Source: Leptolyngbyaceae cyanobacterium M33_DOE_097
Lineage (GTDB): Bacteria > Cyanobacteriota > Cyanobacteriia > Leptolyngbyales > Leptolyngbyaceae
Direction: 5' to 3'
Assembly (NCBI GenBank): GCA_015296075.1
Contig: DVDV01000346.1
Span: 1-35,565 of the forward strand
Length of the DNA: 35,565 nucleotides
In this document: positions 7,595 to 15,446 of the stretch, piece by piece
Position numbering within the stretch: the stretch's first letter is position 1
Layout of the letters: each line of letters begins with the position of its first letter
Translations under genes and position numbers: made by a program
The notes under the pieces: generated by a model
What the model was told of the DNA's origin: nothing
Databases searched by the model: none
The model's input: only the letters and a program-made list of their open reading frames with translations

Positions 7595-8296
7595 ATGGCC
7601 GATCCACGTCTGCTGGCTGATTATTCTGCTCAACTCGCTGAGGTAACAGCGAGCAGTGAGCTAGACCAGCGCCTTGGTCTTTACCGGGTGTTTGTCAAGC
7701 TTTACGACCATCACCGTTGGCTTCTAGATGAGATTCTAGATCTTGAAAATACTCCCGGTCGCACGCCGCTAAATCTATCAGCCCGGTTTGCTCAGGGTGT
7801 TTTGATCGGTAATCAAGTGTGTTTAGTCACAAATCTGGTTGATGACTGCACACAAGTGTTTACGCAACCACAGGCCGTCTGGACAATTGGGCGCGATCGC
7901 CGCTCGATGATTGCGATTGCCGATAAGCGCATCTCACGCCGCCATGCAGCGATTCAATACGTTGAAAATCAAGGGTTTTATTTAATTGACCTCAAGAGTA
8001 CGAATGGCACCTACGTGAATGGTGAGCCGATTCGGCACAGTATCCGTCTTAAAGATGGAGACAAGGTGCGGTTAGGTAGTCTTTCCTTTGTCTTCTTTAC
8101 TTCGCGTGTAAACAAGGCTCTGCAACCGCTGTCTTCAGAAGACCTGGCAGCCATTAACTTGGCGCGTAAAGAGGGGCAACCCACCAGCGACTACCCGACC
8201 CTGTCGGATGGGGTTTGTAGCTCAACTGCGATCGAGCCAGAAACTGGCCTAACAGATGAAACATCCATGTTTTTGCTCTCGCGGGCTGAGTTCTAA
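7595..8296 (+). CDS. FHA domain protein
   Basis: A 233-residue protein. Residues about 94-168 form a forkhead-associated domain with the hallmark residues GR (99-100), SRRH (114-117) and STNGTYVNG (135-143). FHA domains bind phosphothreonine peptides, so this is likely a reader for a Ser/Thr kinase signalling or scaffolding circuit. The N-terminal 90 residues are helical and of unknown function (DQRLGLYRVFVKLYDHHRW); the C-terminal 60 residues look disordered. No kinase or phosphatase gene is adjacent. Start region: ATG at 7595 with a weak binding site. The downstream kinase gene starts about 130 bases later, so co-transcription is possible but not evident. Confidence 0.88.
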   Translation: MADPRLLADYSAQLAEVTASSELDQRLGLYRVFVKLYDHHRWLLDEILDLENTPGRTPLNLSARFAQGVLIGNQVCLVTNLVDDCTQVFTQPQAVWTIGRDRRSMIAIADKRISRRHAAIQYVENQGFYLIDLKSTNGTYVNGEPIRHSIRLKDGDKVRLGSLSFVFFTSRVNKALQPLSSEDLAAINLARKEGQPTSDYPTLSDGVCSSTAIEPETGLTDETSMFLLSRAEF

Positions 8297-8308
8297 ACTT
8301 CAGAATTG

Positions 8309-8331
8309 TTTGGTTTTTGGGGTTTACCAAA
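8309..8331 (+). terminator. Weak hairpin after the FHA gene
   Basis: TTTGGT (8309-8314) pairs with ACCAAA (8326-8331) 13 bases after the FHA stop. The stem is short, AT-rich and has no following T-run, so it is a poor terminator candidate. Confidence 0.25.
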
Positions 8332-8423
8332 TTGGGGGTGCCAACCTGTAAGAGCGGTTGCGATCTGAGAGGATAATGGGCAAATGTGTGCCGCACTTTG
8401 CACGTCATTCTTGGATTGAGGTA

Positions 8424-9743
8424 ATGACAACGAACCCCAAAATTATTGTGTTAGATGATGACCCCACTGGCTCTCAGACCGTGCATAGCTGTTTGCTGCT
8501 GACCCAGTGGGATGTCGAAACGCTGCAAATTGGTTTAGCAGACGATTCACCCATCTTCTTTATCCTGACGAATACACGGGCGCTCACCCCCGAAAAAGCT
8601 GCTGCTGTAACGCAAGCGGTGTGTCACAACTTGAAGGACGCGATCGCGGCAGAGCAGATGACTGATTTTTTAGTGGTCAGTCGCTCAGACTCAACCTTGC
8701 GGGGGCACTACCCGGTTGAAACGGATGTTATTGCTCAGGAATTAGGCCCGTTTGATGCGCATTTCCTGGTGCCTGCGTTCTTTGAAGGGGGCCGCACCAC
8801 GCGCGACAGCATTCATTACCTTAAGGTGAATGGGGTTGATACACCCGTTCACGAAACCGAGTTTGCGCGGGACTCGGTGTTTGCCTACCACCACAGTTAC
8901 TTGCCCGATTACGTGGAGGAGAAAACGCAAGGCCGGATCCCAGCGGATCAGGTTGAACGGTTTGTGCTGGCGGATATTCGAGCGGGAGTGTTATCCCGTT
9001 TGCGTAACCTGCAAGACAACCAGTGCTGTGTCGTCGATGGCGAAACCCAGGCAGATTTGAATCAGTTTGCTCAAGAGATTTTGGTTGCGGCAGCTCAAGG
9101 CAAACGGTTTCTGTTTCGTAGTGCGGCCAGTATCCTAACCGCTTTAGCCGCCCTGCCGCCCCAGCCGATCGCCGCTGAAAACATGGCAGAATATGTGCGC
9201 AAGAGCAAACCTGGCGCGGTGATCGTTGGTTCTCACGTCAAGAAAACGACTGAGCAATTAGAGCAGTTACTCAAAGCGCCTGGAACAGAAGGCGTTGAGA
9301 TTGACGTAGCCCGGTTACTAGAACCCGATCAGAAGTCAGCGGTGTTGGATGCCGCGATCGCGGAGGTGAATCGGATTCATGCGGCTGGGAAGACGCCTGT
9401 AATTTACACGAGCCGAAAAGAACTGACCTTTGACGACATCCAAACTCGACTTGATTTTGGTGAAGCGGTGTCTGCTCTGTTGATGGACATCATCCGTCAT
9501 TTGCCGTCAGATATTGGCTTTCTGATTAGCAAAGGTGGCATCACCTCCAATGATACGCTGAGTCAGGGATTGGCTCTGCGCACTGCGCGTCTGTTGGGAC
9601 AGGTGTTGCCGGGGGTGTCGATGGTGCGGACTCCGGTTGATCACCCTCAATTTCCAAACTTGCCAGTTGTCTTGTTTCCCGGTAATGTCGGCGGTTCCGA
9701 TGCTTTAGCCCTGGCTTATCGGCGGTTAACCCGGCAAGGGTAG
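8424..9743 (+). CDS. Four-carbon acid sugar kinase family protein (DUF1537)
   Basis: The N-terminus KIIVLDDDPTGSQTVH and the C-terminal FLISKGGITSNDTL and FPGNVGGSDALALAYRRL match the two-domain DUF1537 kinases, here 439 residues. Members phosphorylate four-carbon acid sugars such as 2-oxo- or 3-oxo-tetronates in threonate or erythronate breakdown (OtnK, DtnK, DenD). The DDDPTG form belongs to a branch whose substrate I cannot name. An ATG at 8424 with GAGG just upstream is preferred over the longer frame from 8358. The next gene, 44 bases downstream, is a beta-hydroxyacid dehydrogenase, the enzyme class that partners DUF1537 in known pathways. No OtnC aldolase or OtnI isomerase gene is nearby. 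Confidence 0.85.
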   Translation: MTTNPKIIVLDDDPTGSQTVHSCLLLTQWDVETLQIGLADDSPIFFILTNTRALTPEKAAAVTQAVCHNLKDAIAAEQMTDFLVVSRSDSTLRGHYPVETDVIAQELGPFDAHFLVPAFFEGGRTTRDSIHYLKVNGVDTPVHETEFARDSVFAYHHSYLPDYVEEKTQGRIPADQVERFVLADIRAGVLSRLRNLQDNQCCVVDGETQADLNQFAQEILVAAAQGKRFLFRSAASILTALAALPPQPIAAENMAEYVRKSKPGAVIVGSHVKKTTEQLEQLLKAPGTEGVEIDVARLLEPDQKSAVLDAAIAEVNRIHAAGKTPVIYTSRKELTFDDIQTRLDFGEAVSALLMDIIRHLPSDIGFLISKGGITSNDTLSQGLALRTARLLGQVLPGVSMVRTPVDHPQFPNLPVVLFPGNVGGSDALALAYRRLTRQG

Positions 9744-9787
9744 CTGAGCAAACCCATCCAATGTTCTGACTCTTCACGGATGCACCC

Positions 9788-10675
9788 ATGAGTACGACTC
9801 AACGACTTGGTTTTATTGGCCTGGGCATTATGGGCAAGCCGATGGCGCACAACCTGCTGCAAGCAGGCTATCGTTTGACCGTGTATAACCGCAGCCGATC
9901 GCCGATGGATGAGTTAGCAGCGGCAGGCGCGGCACAGGCAGACTCACCCCAAGCGGTTGCCGAAAACTCTGATGTGGTGCTGTCTTGTGTGTCGGACTCG
10001 CCCGATGTCGAGGCGATCGCGCTGGGCACTCACGGTCTGATTCATGGCGTGCGACCTGGCATGCTTTACATTGATATGTCTACCATTGCCCCAGCGACGG
10101 CTCGTAAGGTCTTTGGCGCGATGCAAGCGAAAGGGGTGGAGATGCTGGATGCTCCGGTGTCAGGTGGGGACATTGGGGCACAGCAGGGCACACTGTCGAT
10201 CATGGTGGGAGGGGATGAACCTGCCTTTGAGCGCGCGCTACCCATCTTGCAGGTGTTGGGCAAAAATATTGTGCATGTCGGCTCGACTGGAGCCGGACAA
10301 GTGACCAAAGCCTGCAATCAAATTGTGGTTTCAGTCACGGCGCAAGCGGTTGCCGAAGCTTTGATGTTAGCTGAGCAATCAGGGGTAGACCCGGCTAAAG
10401 TGCGAGCAGCGTTGTTAGGTGGGTTTGCCGCCAGCCGAGTGTTAGAAGTTCACGGCCAACGGATGCTGGAGGGCAACTACGCTCCAGGCTTCAAACTGGA
10501 TCTGTTGCGCAAAGACCTCAACATTGTCTTGCAAACCGCCCGTGAAGAACATCTGCCACTGCTGGCTGCCGCTCAAGTCAGTAGCCTGATTGACGCACTC
10601 TTAGCCCAGGGCGAAGGCAACCTGGACACCGCCGCGATCGCCCTGATCTACCAACGTCTCATCACGAAATCGTAA
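9788..10675 (+). CDS. NAD(P)-dependent beta-hydroxyacid dehydrogenase (GarR/LtnD-like)
   Basis: A 295-residue 6-phosphogluconate dehydrogenase-like enzyme. The Rossmann motif is GLGIMG (11-16), the substrate loop is DAPVSGG (121-127), and the catalytic lysine is probably K174 in GAGQVTKACNQ. Relatives include tartronate semialdehyde reductase (GarR), 3-hydroxyisobutyrate dehydrogenase and L-threonate dehydrogenase (LtnD); the sequence alone does not decide between them. Co-orientation with a DUF1537 kinase 44 bases upstream favours a four-carbon acid sugar substrate. It ends three bases before the stop of the convergent aminotransferase, leaving no room for a terminator. Confidence 0.88.
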   Translation: MSTTQRLGFIGLGIMGKPMAHNLLQAGYRLTVYNRSRSPMDELAAAGAAQADSPQAVAENSDVVLSCVSDSPDVEAIALGTHGLIHGVRPGMLYIDMSTIAPATARKVFGAMQAKGVEMLDAPVSGGDIGAQQGTLSIMVGGDEPAFERALPILQVLGKNIVHVGSTGAGQVTKACNQIVVSVTAQAVAEALMLAEQSGVDPAKVRAALLGGFAASRVLEVHGQRMLEGNYAPGFKLDLLRKDLNIVLQTAREEHLPLLAAAQVSSLIDALLAQGEGNLDTAAIALIYQRLITKS

Positions 10676-10678
10676 ACC

Positions 10679-11851
10679 CTAAGCTGCCGCGAGAAATTGA
10701 CCGATGCGAGTAACCGCTGTTTCTAAAATGGTTGGCTCGTGAACCAGGGCAAAGCGCACGTACCCTTCGCCTGCTTTGCCAAATCCGGCACCGGGTGCAA
10801 CGGCAACTCCAGTTGTTTCGACCAGACGAGTGCAAAAGCCGATCGAATTTTGACTCCATGCAGGCGGGAGTTTGGCCCAGACGTACATCGTCGCGATGGG
10901 GGTGGGTACTTCCCAACCGATTTGGTGGAGTGAGCTAACAAAGGCATCGCGGCGACGTTGGAAGGTTTGCACAACGGTTTGCACGCCTGCTTGCGGCCCC
11001 GTTAAGGCGGCGATCGCCCCATTCAAAATGCCACGGTACTGGTTAAAATCAATCGCTGCTTTGACTTGGCGCAGTGCCTGAATCAGTTGGGCGTTACCAA
11101 TCGCATAACCGACGCGAAAACCGCCCATATTGTAGGACTTCGAGAAGGTGAAGAACTCAATTGAAACTGTTTTGTCGGGGTCGGCCTGCAAGACCGAAGG
11201 GGGGCGATCGCCATCAAACACCAGATCGGCATAGGGGAAGTCGTGGGCTAGCACGAGGTCGTGATGCTGACAAAAGGCAACTGCACGCTGAAAGAACTCT
11301 AGACTGGCGGTAGCCGTGGTTGGGTTGTGCGGGTAACTCAGCACCATCAGCCGTGCCTGAGCCAGCACAGGGGTCGGAATCGCCTCAAAGTCTGGGAGAA
11401 AATTGTTTTCTGCCAGCAGGGGCATCGTGTAGATCTGCCCACTTGCAAGATAAACACCCCCTGCATGGGAAGGATAACCAGGGTCTTGCAGTAAGGCAAA
11501 ATCACCCGGATTCAGGACAACCAACGGTAAATGAGCTGTTCCCTCTTGGGAGCCGATCAGGGTGAGAACTTCTGTCTCTGGATCGACTGGGATGCCATAG
11601 CGATCGCGGTACCAGTTGGCGGCTGCCACTCGAAATGCCTGGGTGCCATGAAAGAGCAAATAGCCATGCGTGCTGGGGTCGGGGAGAGAATCTGCGATCG
11701 CCTGCAAAATGTGGGGTTCGGTTGGCAAATCAGAGGAACCCAGTGACAGGTCGATGATTTCTTTACCTGCCGCCCGCGCCCGTGCCTTGGCCTGATCCAT
11801 ATCTGCAAAGACATTCGCGCGTAAAAAATTGAGGCGATCGGCAAATTTCAT
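10679..11851 (-). CDS. Class I/II pyridoxal-phosphate aminotransferase
   Basis: The 390-residue protein has the fold-type I aminotransferase signature: PHNPT (174-178), HDFPYADL with the PLP-binding Asp204 and Tyr207, SKSYNMGGFRVGY with Schiff-base Lys238, and a late R in VRFALV for substrate carboxylate binding. It resembles the group annotated as aspartate or LL-diaminopimelate aminotransferase-like. It differs from the plant/cyanobacterial DapL as I remember that protein, so the substrate is left open. It is cytoplasmic. The ATG at 11851 is adequate. It faces the dehydrogenase gene tail to tail, with only three bases between stop codons. Confidence 0.85.
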   Translation of the reverse strand: MKFADRLNFLRANVFADMDQAKARARAAGKEIIDLSLGSSDLPTEPHILQAIADSLPDPSTHGYLLFHGTQAFRVAAANWYRDRYGIPVDPETEVLTLIGSQEGTAHLPLVVLNPGDFALLQDPGYPSHAGGVYLASGQIYTMPLLAENNFLPDFEAIPTPVLAQARLMVLSYPHNPTTATASLEFFQRAVAFCQHHDLVLAHDFPYADLVFDGDRPPSVLQADPDKTVSIEFFTFSKSYNMGGFRVGYAIGNAQLIQALRQVKAAIDFNQYRGILNGAIAALTGPQAGVQTVVQTFQRRRDAFVSSLHQIGWEVPTPIATMYVWAKLPPAWSQNSIGFCTRLVETTGVAVAPGAGFGKAGEGYVRFALVHEPTILETAVTRIGQFLAAA

Positions 11852-11910
11852 AGTTCACAACTCGGAGACACAAGGATAGAACTTTTTCTATGGAGTTCCG
11901 CTATCAAGAG

Positions 11911-12237
11911 TTATCCCAAATGGGGGGCTAGCATTTCTTCTAGCTTTTGTTTGGGAACCGCTCCCTCAGAAGTTTCTATAATTTCGCCTGCTTTAAACAA
12001 GCGAAAAGCGGGCACCCCTTCAACCCGGCACTTTGAAACGGTATCGGGGTTGGGGTCTACTTCCATTTTGACGACTTTGAGGCGATCGCCGTATCCGTCT
12101 GCGAGGCCATCAATAATGGGAGCCATTAATCGGCAGGGTCCACACCAGGCTGCCCAAAAGTAGACTAGGACGGGTTTATCGGCAGACAACACTTCTGCCT
12201 GAAACTGTGCATCTTCAATAATCGTTACACGACTCAT
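11911..12237 (-). CDS. trxB: Thioredoxin, cyanobacterial x-type (TrxB-like)
   Basis: A 108-residue thioredoxin with the active site WCGPC (31-35), the preceding KPVLVYFWAA strand and the cis-proline in EGVPAFRLF. The sequence LMAPII and VDPNP match my recollection of the cyanobacterial x-type thioredoxin (Synechocystis slr1139 family) better than m-type. x-type proteins are linked to 2-Cys peroxiredoxin and oxidative stress. The ATG at 12237 has GGAAAGG upstream; an ATG at 12255 would add six residues with no good site. It lies downstream of vipp1 on the same strand, separated by a long hairpin. In cyanobacteria trxB names this thioredoxin, not thioredoxin reductase. Confidence 0.8.
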   Translation of the reverse strand: MSRVTIIEDAQFQAEVLSADKPVLVYFWAAWCGPCRLMAPIIDGLADGYGDRLKVVKMEVDPNPDTVSKCRVEGVPAFRLFKAGEIIETSEGAVPKQKLEEMLAPHLG

Positions 12238-12261
12238 AGCCTTTCCATAGAGCAATTACAA

Positions 12262-12334
12262 GGTAGCCTCAGCCATTCTGACGCTTTTCGTGTCTGCATG
12301 GCAAACCGTTTGATCAGAAAGCTGAGGCACTACC
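12262..12334 (-). terminator. Long imperfect stem-loop between vipp1 and thioredoxin
   Basis: GGTAG-CCTCAGC-N2-TTCTGA (12262-12281) pairs with TCAGAA-N1-GCTGAGG-N2-CTACC (12314-12334), a stem of about 18 pairs with small internal bulges and a loop of about 32 bases. There is no T-run after it on either strand. It could terminate or process vipp1 messenger, or be a folded leader for thioredoxin, whose start is only 24 bases away. Confidence 0.5.
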
Positions 12335-12366
12335 CGGAAAGGATGATCGCTAAATCAGGCAATCAC

Positions 12367-13143
12367 TTACAGTTGGTCAAGCTGAGTCTTCAGCGCTTCT
12401 AACTCAGCATCAACGGCTGGGTCGCTGCTCTCGCTTGTACCCGCTGTGGTTTGTTGGGCAGGTAACTGGGCGGTTTGCGTGGTGCCACCCAACAGTTGCG
12501 CTTTCATCGCGGCAAGTTCTTCATCGACATCGCTACCCGACTCAAGCTGGGCAAACTTGCTTTCTAAGTCAGCCCCGGCCAACTCAGAAGCCGCTTGTGA
12601 TCGCGCTTCCATTTGCAGCACCTTTTCTTCCATCCGCTCAAAAGCTGCGGTTGCGCCTGATGTGCCGACCTTAGAAACCATGCCTTGCAGTTGCTCGTTG
12701 GCTTTAGCTGCTTGGGCGCGCGCCTTGAGCATGTCTTTCTTGGTCTTCGCCTCAGAGATCTTGCTTTCGAGCTTGATCAGGTTGCTCTTGAGCGTATCGA
12801 CCATGACGCTTTGTTGATCCAACTGCGTTTTTAGCACGTTGGCAGTTTCAACATTTGCCTTTTTGCGGGTCAGCGCTTCCCGTGCGAGGTTTTCGTCTCC
12901 CTTTTGCAGGGCGAGTTGTGCCCGTTGTTGCCAGGAGTTTGACTCAGACTGAGCCTGGTTATACTGCTGTTGAGTTCGCTTTTGGCTGGCGATCGCACTG
13001 GCAACGGCCTGTCGCAGTTGCACCAGGTCTTCCTGCATTTCAACAATAGTTTGCTCTAAGATCTTCTCGGGATCTTCGGCTTTGCTAACCAGGTCGTTAA
13101 TATTAGCTGCTGCCAATCGACGAACGCGATCAAATAGTCCCAT
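12367..13143 (-). CDS. vipp1: Vipp1 / IM30 membrane-remodelling protein (PspA family)
   Basis: The 258-residue protein starts MGLFDRVRRLAAANINDLVS, the amphipathic membrane-binding helix of PspA/Vipp1, followed by long coiled-coil helices (about 25-220). It ends with a linker and a short helix, VDAELEALKTQLDQL. That C-terminal extension is what separates Vipp1 from PspA. Vipp1 is an ESCRT-III-like protein that forms rings and helices and maintains thylakoid membranes. The ATG at 13143 is preceded by GGAAAGGGG, so the 17-residue longer version from 13194 is rejected. It is followed on the same strand by thioredoxin after the long hairpin. Confidence 0.93.
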   Translation of the reverse strand: MGLFDRVRRLAAANINDLVSKAEDPEKILEQTIVEMQEDLVQLRQAVASAIASQKRTQQQYNQAQSESNSWQQRAQLALQKGDENLAREALTRKKANVETANVLKTQLDQQSVMVDTLKSNLIKLESKISEAKTKKDMLKARAQAAKANEQLQGMVSKVGTSGATAAFERMEEKVLQMEARSQAASELAGADLESKFAQLESGSDVDEELAAMKAQLLGGTTQTAQLPAQQTTAGTSESSDPAVDAELEALKTQLDQL

Positions 13144-13710
13144 GACATCCCCTTTCCTTTCCGTTGGTTTAAGGTGTGCAGGCAATGCCCGCATCGACTA
13201 AATGTTGGCACTGCTACAGCGCTGTTGCAGCGATGGTCTCGTTTTCAGTGTAAAACTTCAAGACAGAAACGACATATTTCGGCTGATTTTTTAAGAATGC
13301 GGCAGACTCACTCAACAGGTTCTATGACACCGCTTAGCCTCGTGAATCTAATTAATCTGCAAACTGTACGGGCGGGTTTAGCAGACCCAGCGGTATCCTG
13401 CAATGGATTGAACGGCAGAACCCACCCCCACCAGGCATCGAACTTACTTGATTGCCATTCCCTAACCGCTTTAAGGCTTGATCAACCTTTCGCAACGCAC
13501 AGACTGCTTGCGCAAAAGTCTGGCTCTACAGGAGCCGAATAACACGGATTGCCGCTGCCTCCTGACTTGAAACCTACACCCATTGTAGGCGGGTGAACCA
13601 ATTGCATGGCTTCTGGTGCAAATGAAGCGAAGCTCGCACCATCATTCCGTTTAAGAACCGACAAACCGCGATCGCAATTCCTAAATTTGGGATCAATCAA
13701 CCCATTTTCC
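13144..13710. other. Intergenic region upstream of vipp1
   Basis: About 570 bases with no convincing gene. It contains the folded repeat at 13365-13432 and a small hairpin CCTACA-N5-TGTAGG (13571-13587). The open frames at 13174-13542 (plus) and 13482-13745 (minus) have a composition typical of non-coding cyanobacterial repeats. The vipp1 promoter is expected at the left end. Confidence 0.5.
13365..13432. repeat. Cyanobacterial intergenic foldback repeat
   Basis: The left arm TGTACGGGCGGGTTTAGCAG and the right arm GCAGAACCCACCCCCACCA are imperfect complements around a variable centre. I recall this design, a GGGGCGGGTTT arm and an AAACCCGCCCC arm, as a dispersed intergenic repeat in many cyanobacterial genomes. 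It is probably a small non-autonomous or extragenic palindromic element. Confidence 0.6.
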
Positions 13711-13899
13711 TTAAGGACTGGGCACAAGTTGCACACGTCCGGCATCCATTTCTGCCATTAATAACTCAAGCGCTTCGTAATCAACATCAGAAATATGCCC
13801 CGTTCGGGTGAGTTCATAATTAATTTCGTTTTCTATGTCAGGGGTTAACTTTCTGATATAGAGTGCTTTTTCAACAAGTCCTCGGATAATGCTTTTCAT
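13711..13899 (-). CDS. Small cyanobacterial protein, unknown function
   Basis: A 62-residue acidic protein, MKSIIRGLVEKALYIRKLTP then a helix, EINYELTRTGHISDVDYEALELL and a short tail. It resembles the short helical proteins that cyanobacteria carry in several copies, with the pattern I-x-LVE-A-x5-LT-x-E-x-E-x-x-I. I cannot name the family or function. The ATG at 13899 lacks a clear Shine-Dalgarno. A GTGA-N6-TCAC site lies 90 bases upstream and may control it. Confidence 0.65.
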   Translation of the reverse strand: MKSIIRGLVEKALYIRKLTPDIENEINYELTRTGHISDVDYEALELLMAEMDAGRVQLVPSP

Positions 13900-13988
13900 A
13901 TCGTTTGTGTGAGTAAAGTTACAGGAACCTTAAATTAAATTTTTATGCACCGCAGTCATCCAATAAGTGATCTAACCCAGCGAACCGA

Positions 13989-14002
13989 GTGATTTAGATC
14001 AC
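13989..14002. promoter_or_regulatory. CRP/SyCRP1-like palindrome GTGATTTAGATCAC
   Basis: GTGA-N6-TCAC is the core of CRP-family sites, and the known SyCRP1 consensus is TGTGATCTAGATCACA. The site is centred about 96 bases upstream of the 62-residue gene. It also lies within a wider perfect inverted repeat, GTGATCTAA (13967-13975) and TTAGATCAC (13994-14002). No CRP gene is in the window. Confidence 0.55.
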
Positions 14003-14428
14003 GGTAAAGGCTAATACTACAAAAAAAATTATGGCAGCAGTGAAAAACCCAAAAAAATTAGCAATGGCTTTAACTTTAGTTAAATAGAGTGTTGTACTAG
14101 CTAGATAAGCATAGGGATAGATGCTCCAATTATTTGTTAGGTGTAAGTCGCTCAAATTGAGGGCTGCAAAGCGCTAATATCAATCTGTGTAAAGTTAAGA
14201 TGAATGACTTTTTGCCCCTAAAAATGCAACCAGATAAAAGCTTTGATATTTTGCTCAGCTGTTGAAAACTAAGTTGAGAACGAACCTGGTTTCTCTCTAA
14301 ATGACGCATCAAAAGTTAGAGAAGTGAAGTTCTTTTAGAGTTTCTAAAGCTGCGATCGCCTTGATTTTATAGCTAGATATGAGGGAGATTTTTCTACCTT
14401 TGGTACTAAGAAGGGAACTGACTTAAGT

Positions 14429-14495
14429 TGTGGAAAAAGCTGTGGAAAACCATGCTTTAAGTCAGGTGTATCGCTATCAGTTTGCTTGTGGAAAA
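14429..14495 (-). promoter_or_regulatory. Cluster of three exact DnaA boxes (TTTTCCACA)
   Basis: TGTGGAAAA, the complement of the cyanobacterial DnaA box TTTTCCACA, occurs at 14429-14437, 14441-14449 and 14487-14495, all in one orientation. One-mismatch copies are at 14260-14268 (TGTTGAAAA, same orientation) and at 14604-14612 and 14651-14659 (GTTTCCACA, opposite orientation, inside the nucleoside hydrolase gene). By chance a perfect 9-mer is expected about once per 130 kb over both strands. Confidence 0.6.
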
Positions 14496-14502
14496 CTTCA
14501 CG

Positions 14503-15446
14503 TTAAGGGTTTGAATAGGTTGCGAGCGATCGCTGCAAGAGCTGATAAAACCCATCGACATTCATAGATTCTGCCAGGTTCACATTAGGAGGTTGGTTTG
14601 TGAGTTTCCACATGTCTGCGATAGTCCGCCCGATGGTTGTCTCGCCTTGCGTTTCCACAGCAATGTGAACAAAGCGGGTGGTAAACAACGTGGGGTCGAG
14701 CAAGTAGGCAATCACACACGGATCGTGAAGGGGCGCTCCAGCAAATCCGTACGTTGTCATGTCGTGGCGGCTGTAGTGGGTCAGTAGATTGATGACCGTG
14801 TTACCAACGGGAGTGTTGAGTTGAGCGATCGGTGCTAACCGTTCTGGGGTGGCGATCGCCTGGTGAGTTAAATCGAGCGTGATCAGCGTGATTGGAATCC
14901 CAGATGTCAGAACTACGTGGGCCGCATGGGGGTCAACGTAGAAGTTGAATTCGGCGGAAGGGGTAATGTTGCCGTGGGTAATTGCACCCCCCATCACAAC
15001 CAGCGATTGAATTTTGGTGCAAATCTCAGGTTGTTGAATCAGGGCAACCGCCAGATTTGTTAGAGGCCCCAATGCTGCAATGACAATCTCACCCGGCGAT
15101 CGCATCAGCGTCTCGATCAAAAACGAGACTGCATGTTGTGATTGCAACGGCATCTCTGGCTCTGGCAAGCTGACACCATCCAGACCCGTTTTGCCATGCA
15201 CGTCTTCGGCAGTATGAGAGGACGCAGGAGGGGACGAGGGCAGCCTGCATATACCGGAATGTGAGCGTGATTCGCCAGTTCACATATGCGACGCGCGTTG
15301 GTCTGGGTTAACGCCAGCGGTACATTGCCCGCCACCGTCGTCACAGCCAGGATTTCTAAGGCTTGCGGATGGGCAAGAGCCAGCAACAGGGCGATCGCGT
15401 CATCGGCCCCTGGGTCGCAGTCAATAATGACTTTTTGAGGTGTCAT
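14503..15446 (-). pseudogene. Nucleoside hydrolase (inosine/uridine-preferring family) with a frameshift
   Basis: The N-terminal part (15117-15446 frame) has VIIDCDPGADDAIALLLAL, the Asp-rich calcium and ribose site, and runs to VYAGCPRPLLRPL. The rest lies in another frame (to 14503): HGKTGLDGVSLPEP, ALGPLTNLA, VVMGGAITHGN, EFNFYVDPHAA and the late catalytic HDPCVIAYLLDP. Adding one base near 15212-15216 restores a continuous protein of about 314 residues, normal for the family, which cleaves the N-glycosidic bond of nucleosides for base salvage. All motifs are intact, so this is either a very recent mutation or a sequencing error. There is a one-base gap between the stop of the preceding reading and family consensus, and no other lesion. 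Confidence 0.85.

Larger units (their letters stand above)
13900..14502. other. AT-rich intergenic region; candidate DnaA-binding or origin locus
   Basis: About 600 bases with A/T-rich tracts (13930-13955, 14010-14100, 14370-14400) and no convincing gene. The 60-codon frame at 14130-14312 has no coding character. It carries the CRP-like palindrome on the left and the DnaA-box cluster on the right. The juxtaposition of AT-rich DNA with clustered boxes is the architecture of bacterial origins. Confidence 0.45.

Noticed and set aside
10660-10690. Terminator between the dehydrogenase and aminotransferase genes
   Set aside because: Only three bases separate the stop codons and no hairpin was seen.
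13395-13450. TTCAATC and TTCGATG on the minus strand, resembling tRNA T-loops
   Set aside because: Flanking bases do not form T-stems; the region is explained by the foldback repeat.
13174-13745. Open frames of 122 and 87 codons upstream of vipp1
   Set aside because: They cross the foldback repeat, have no family resemblance and no ribosome binding site.
14130-14312. A 60-codon minus-strand frame in the AT-rich region
   Set aside because: Composition is not protein-like, there is no start signal, and it lies in the candidate DnaA-binding region.
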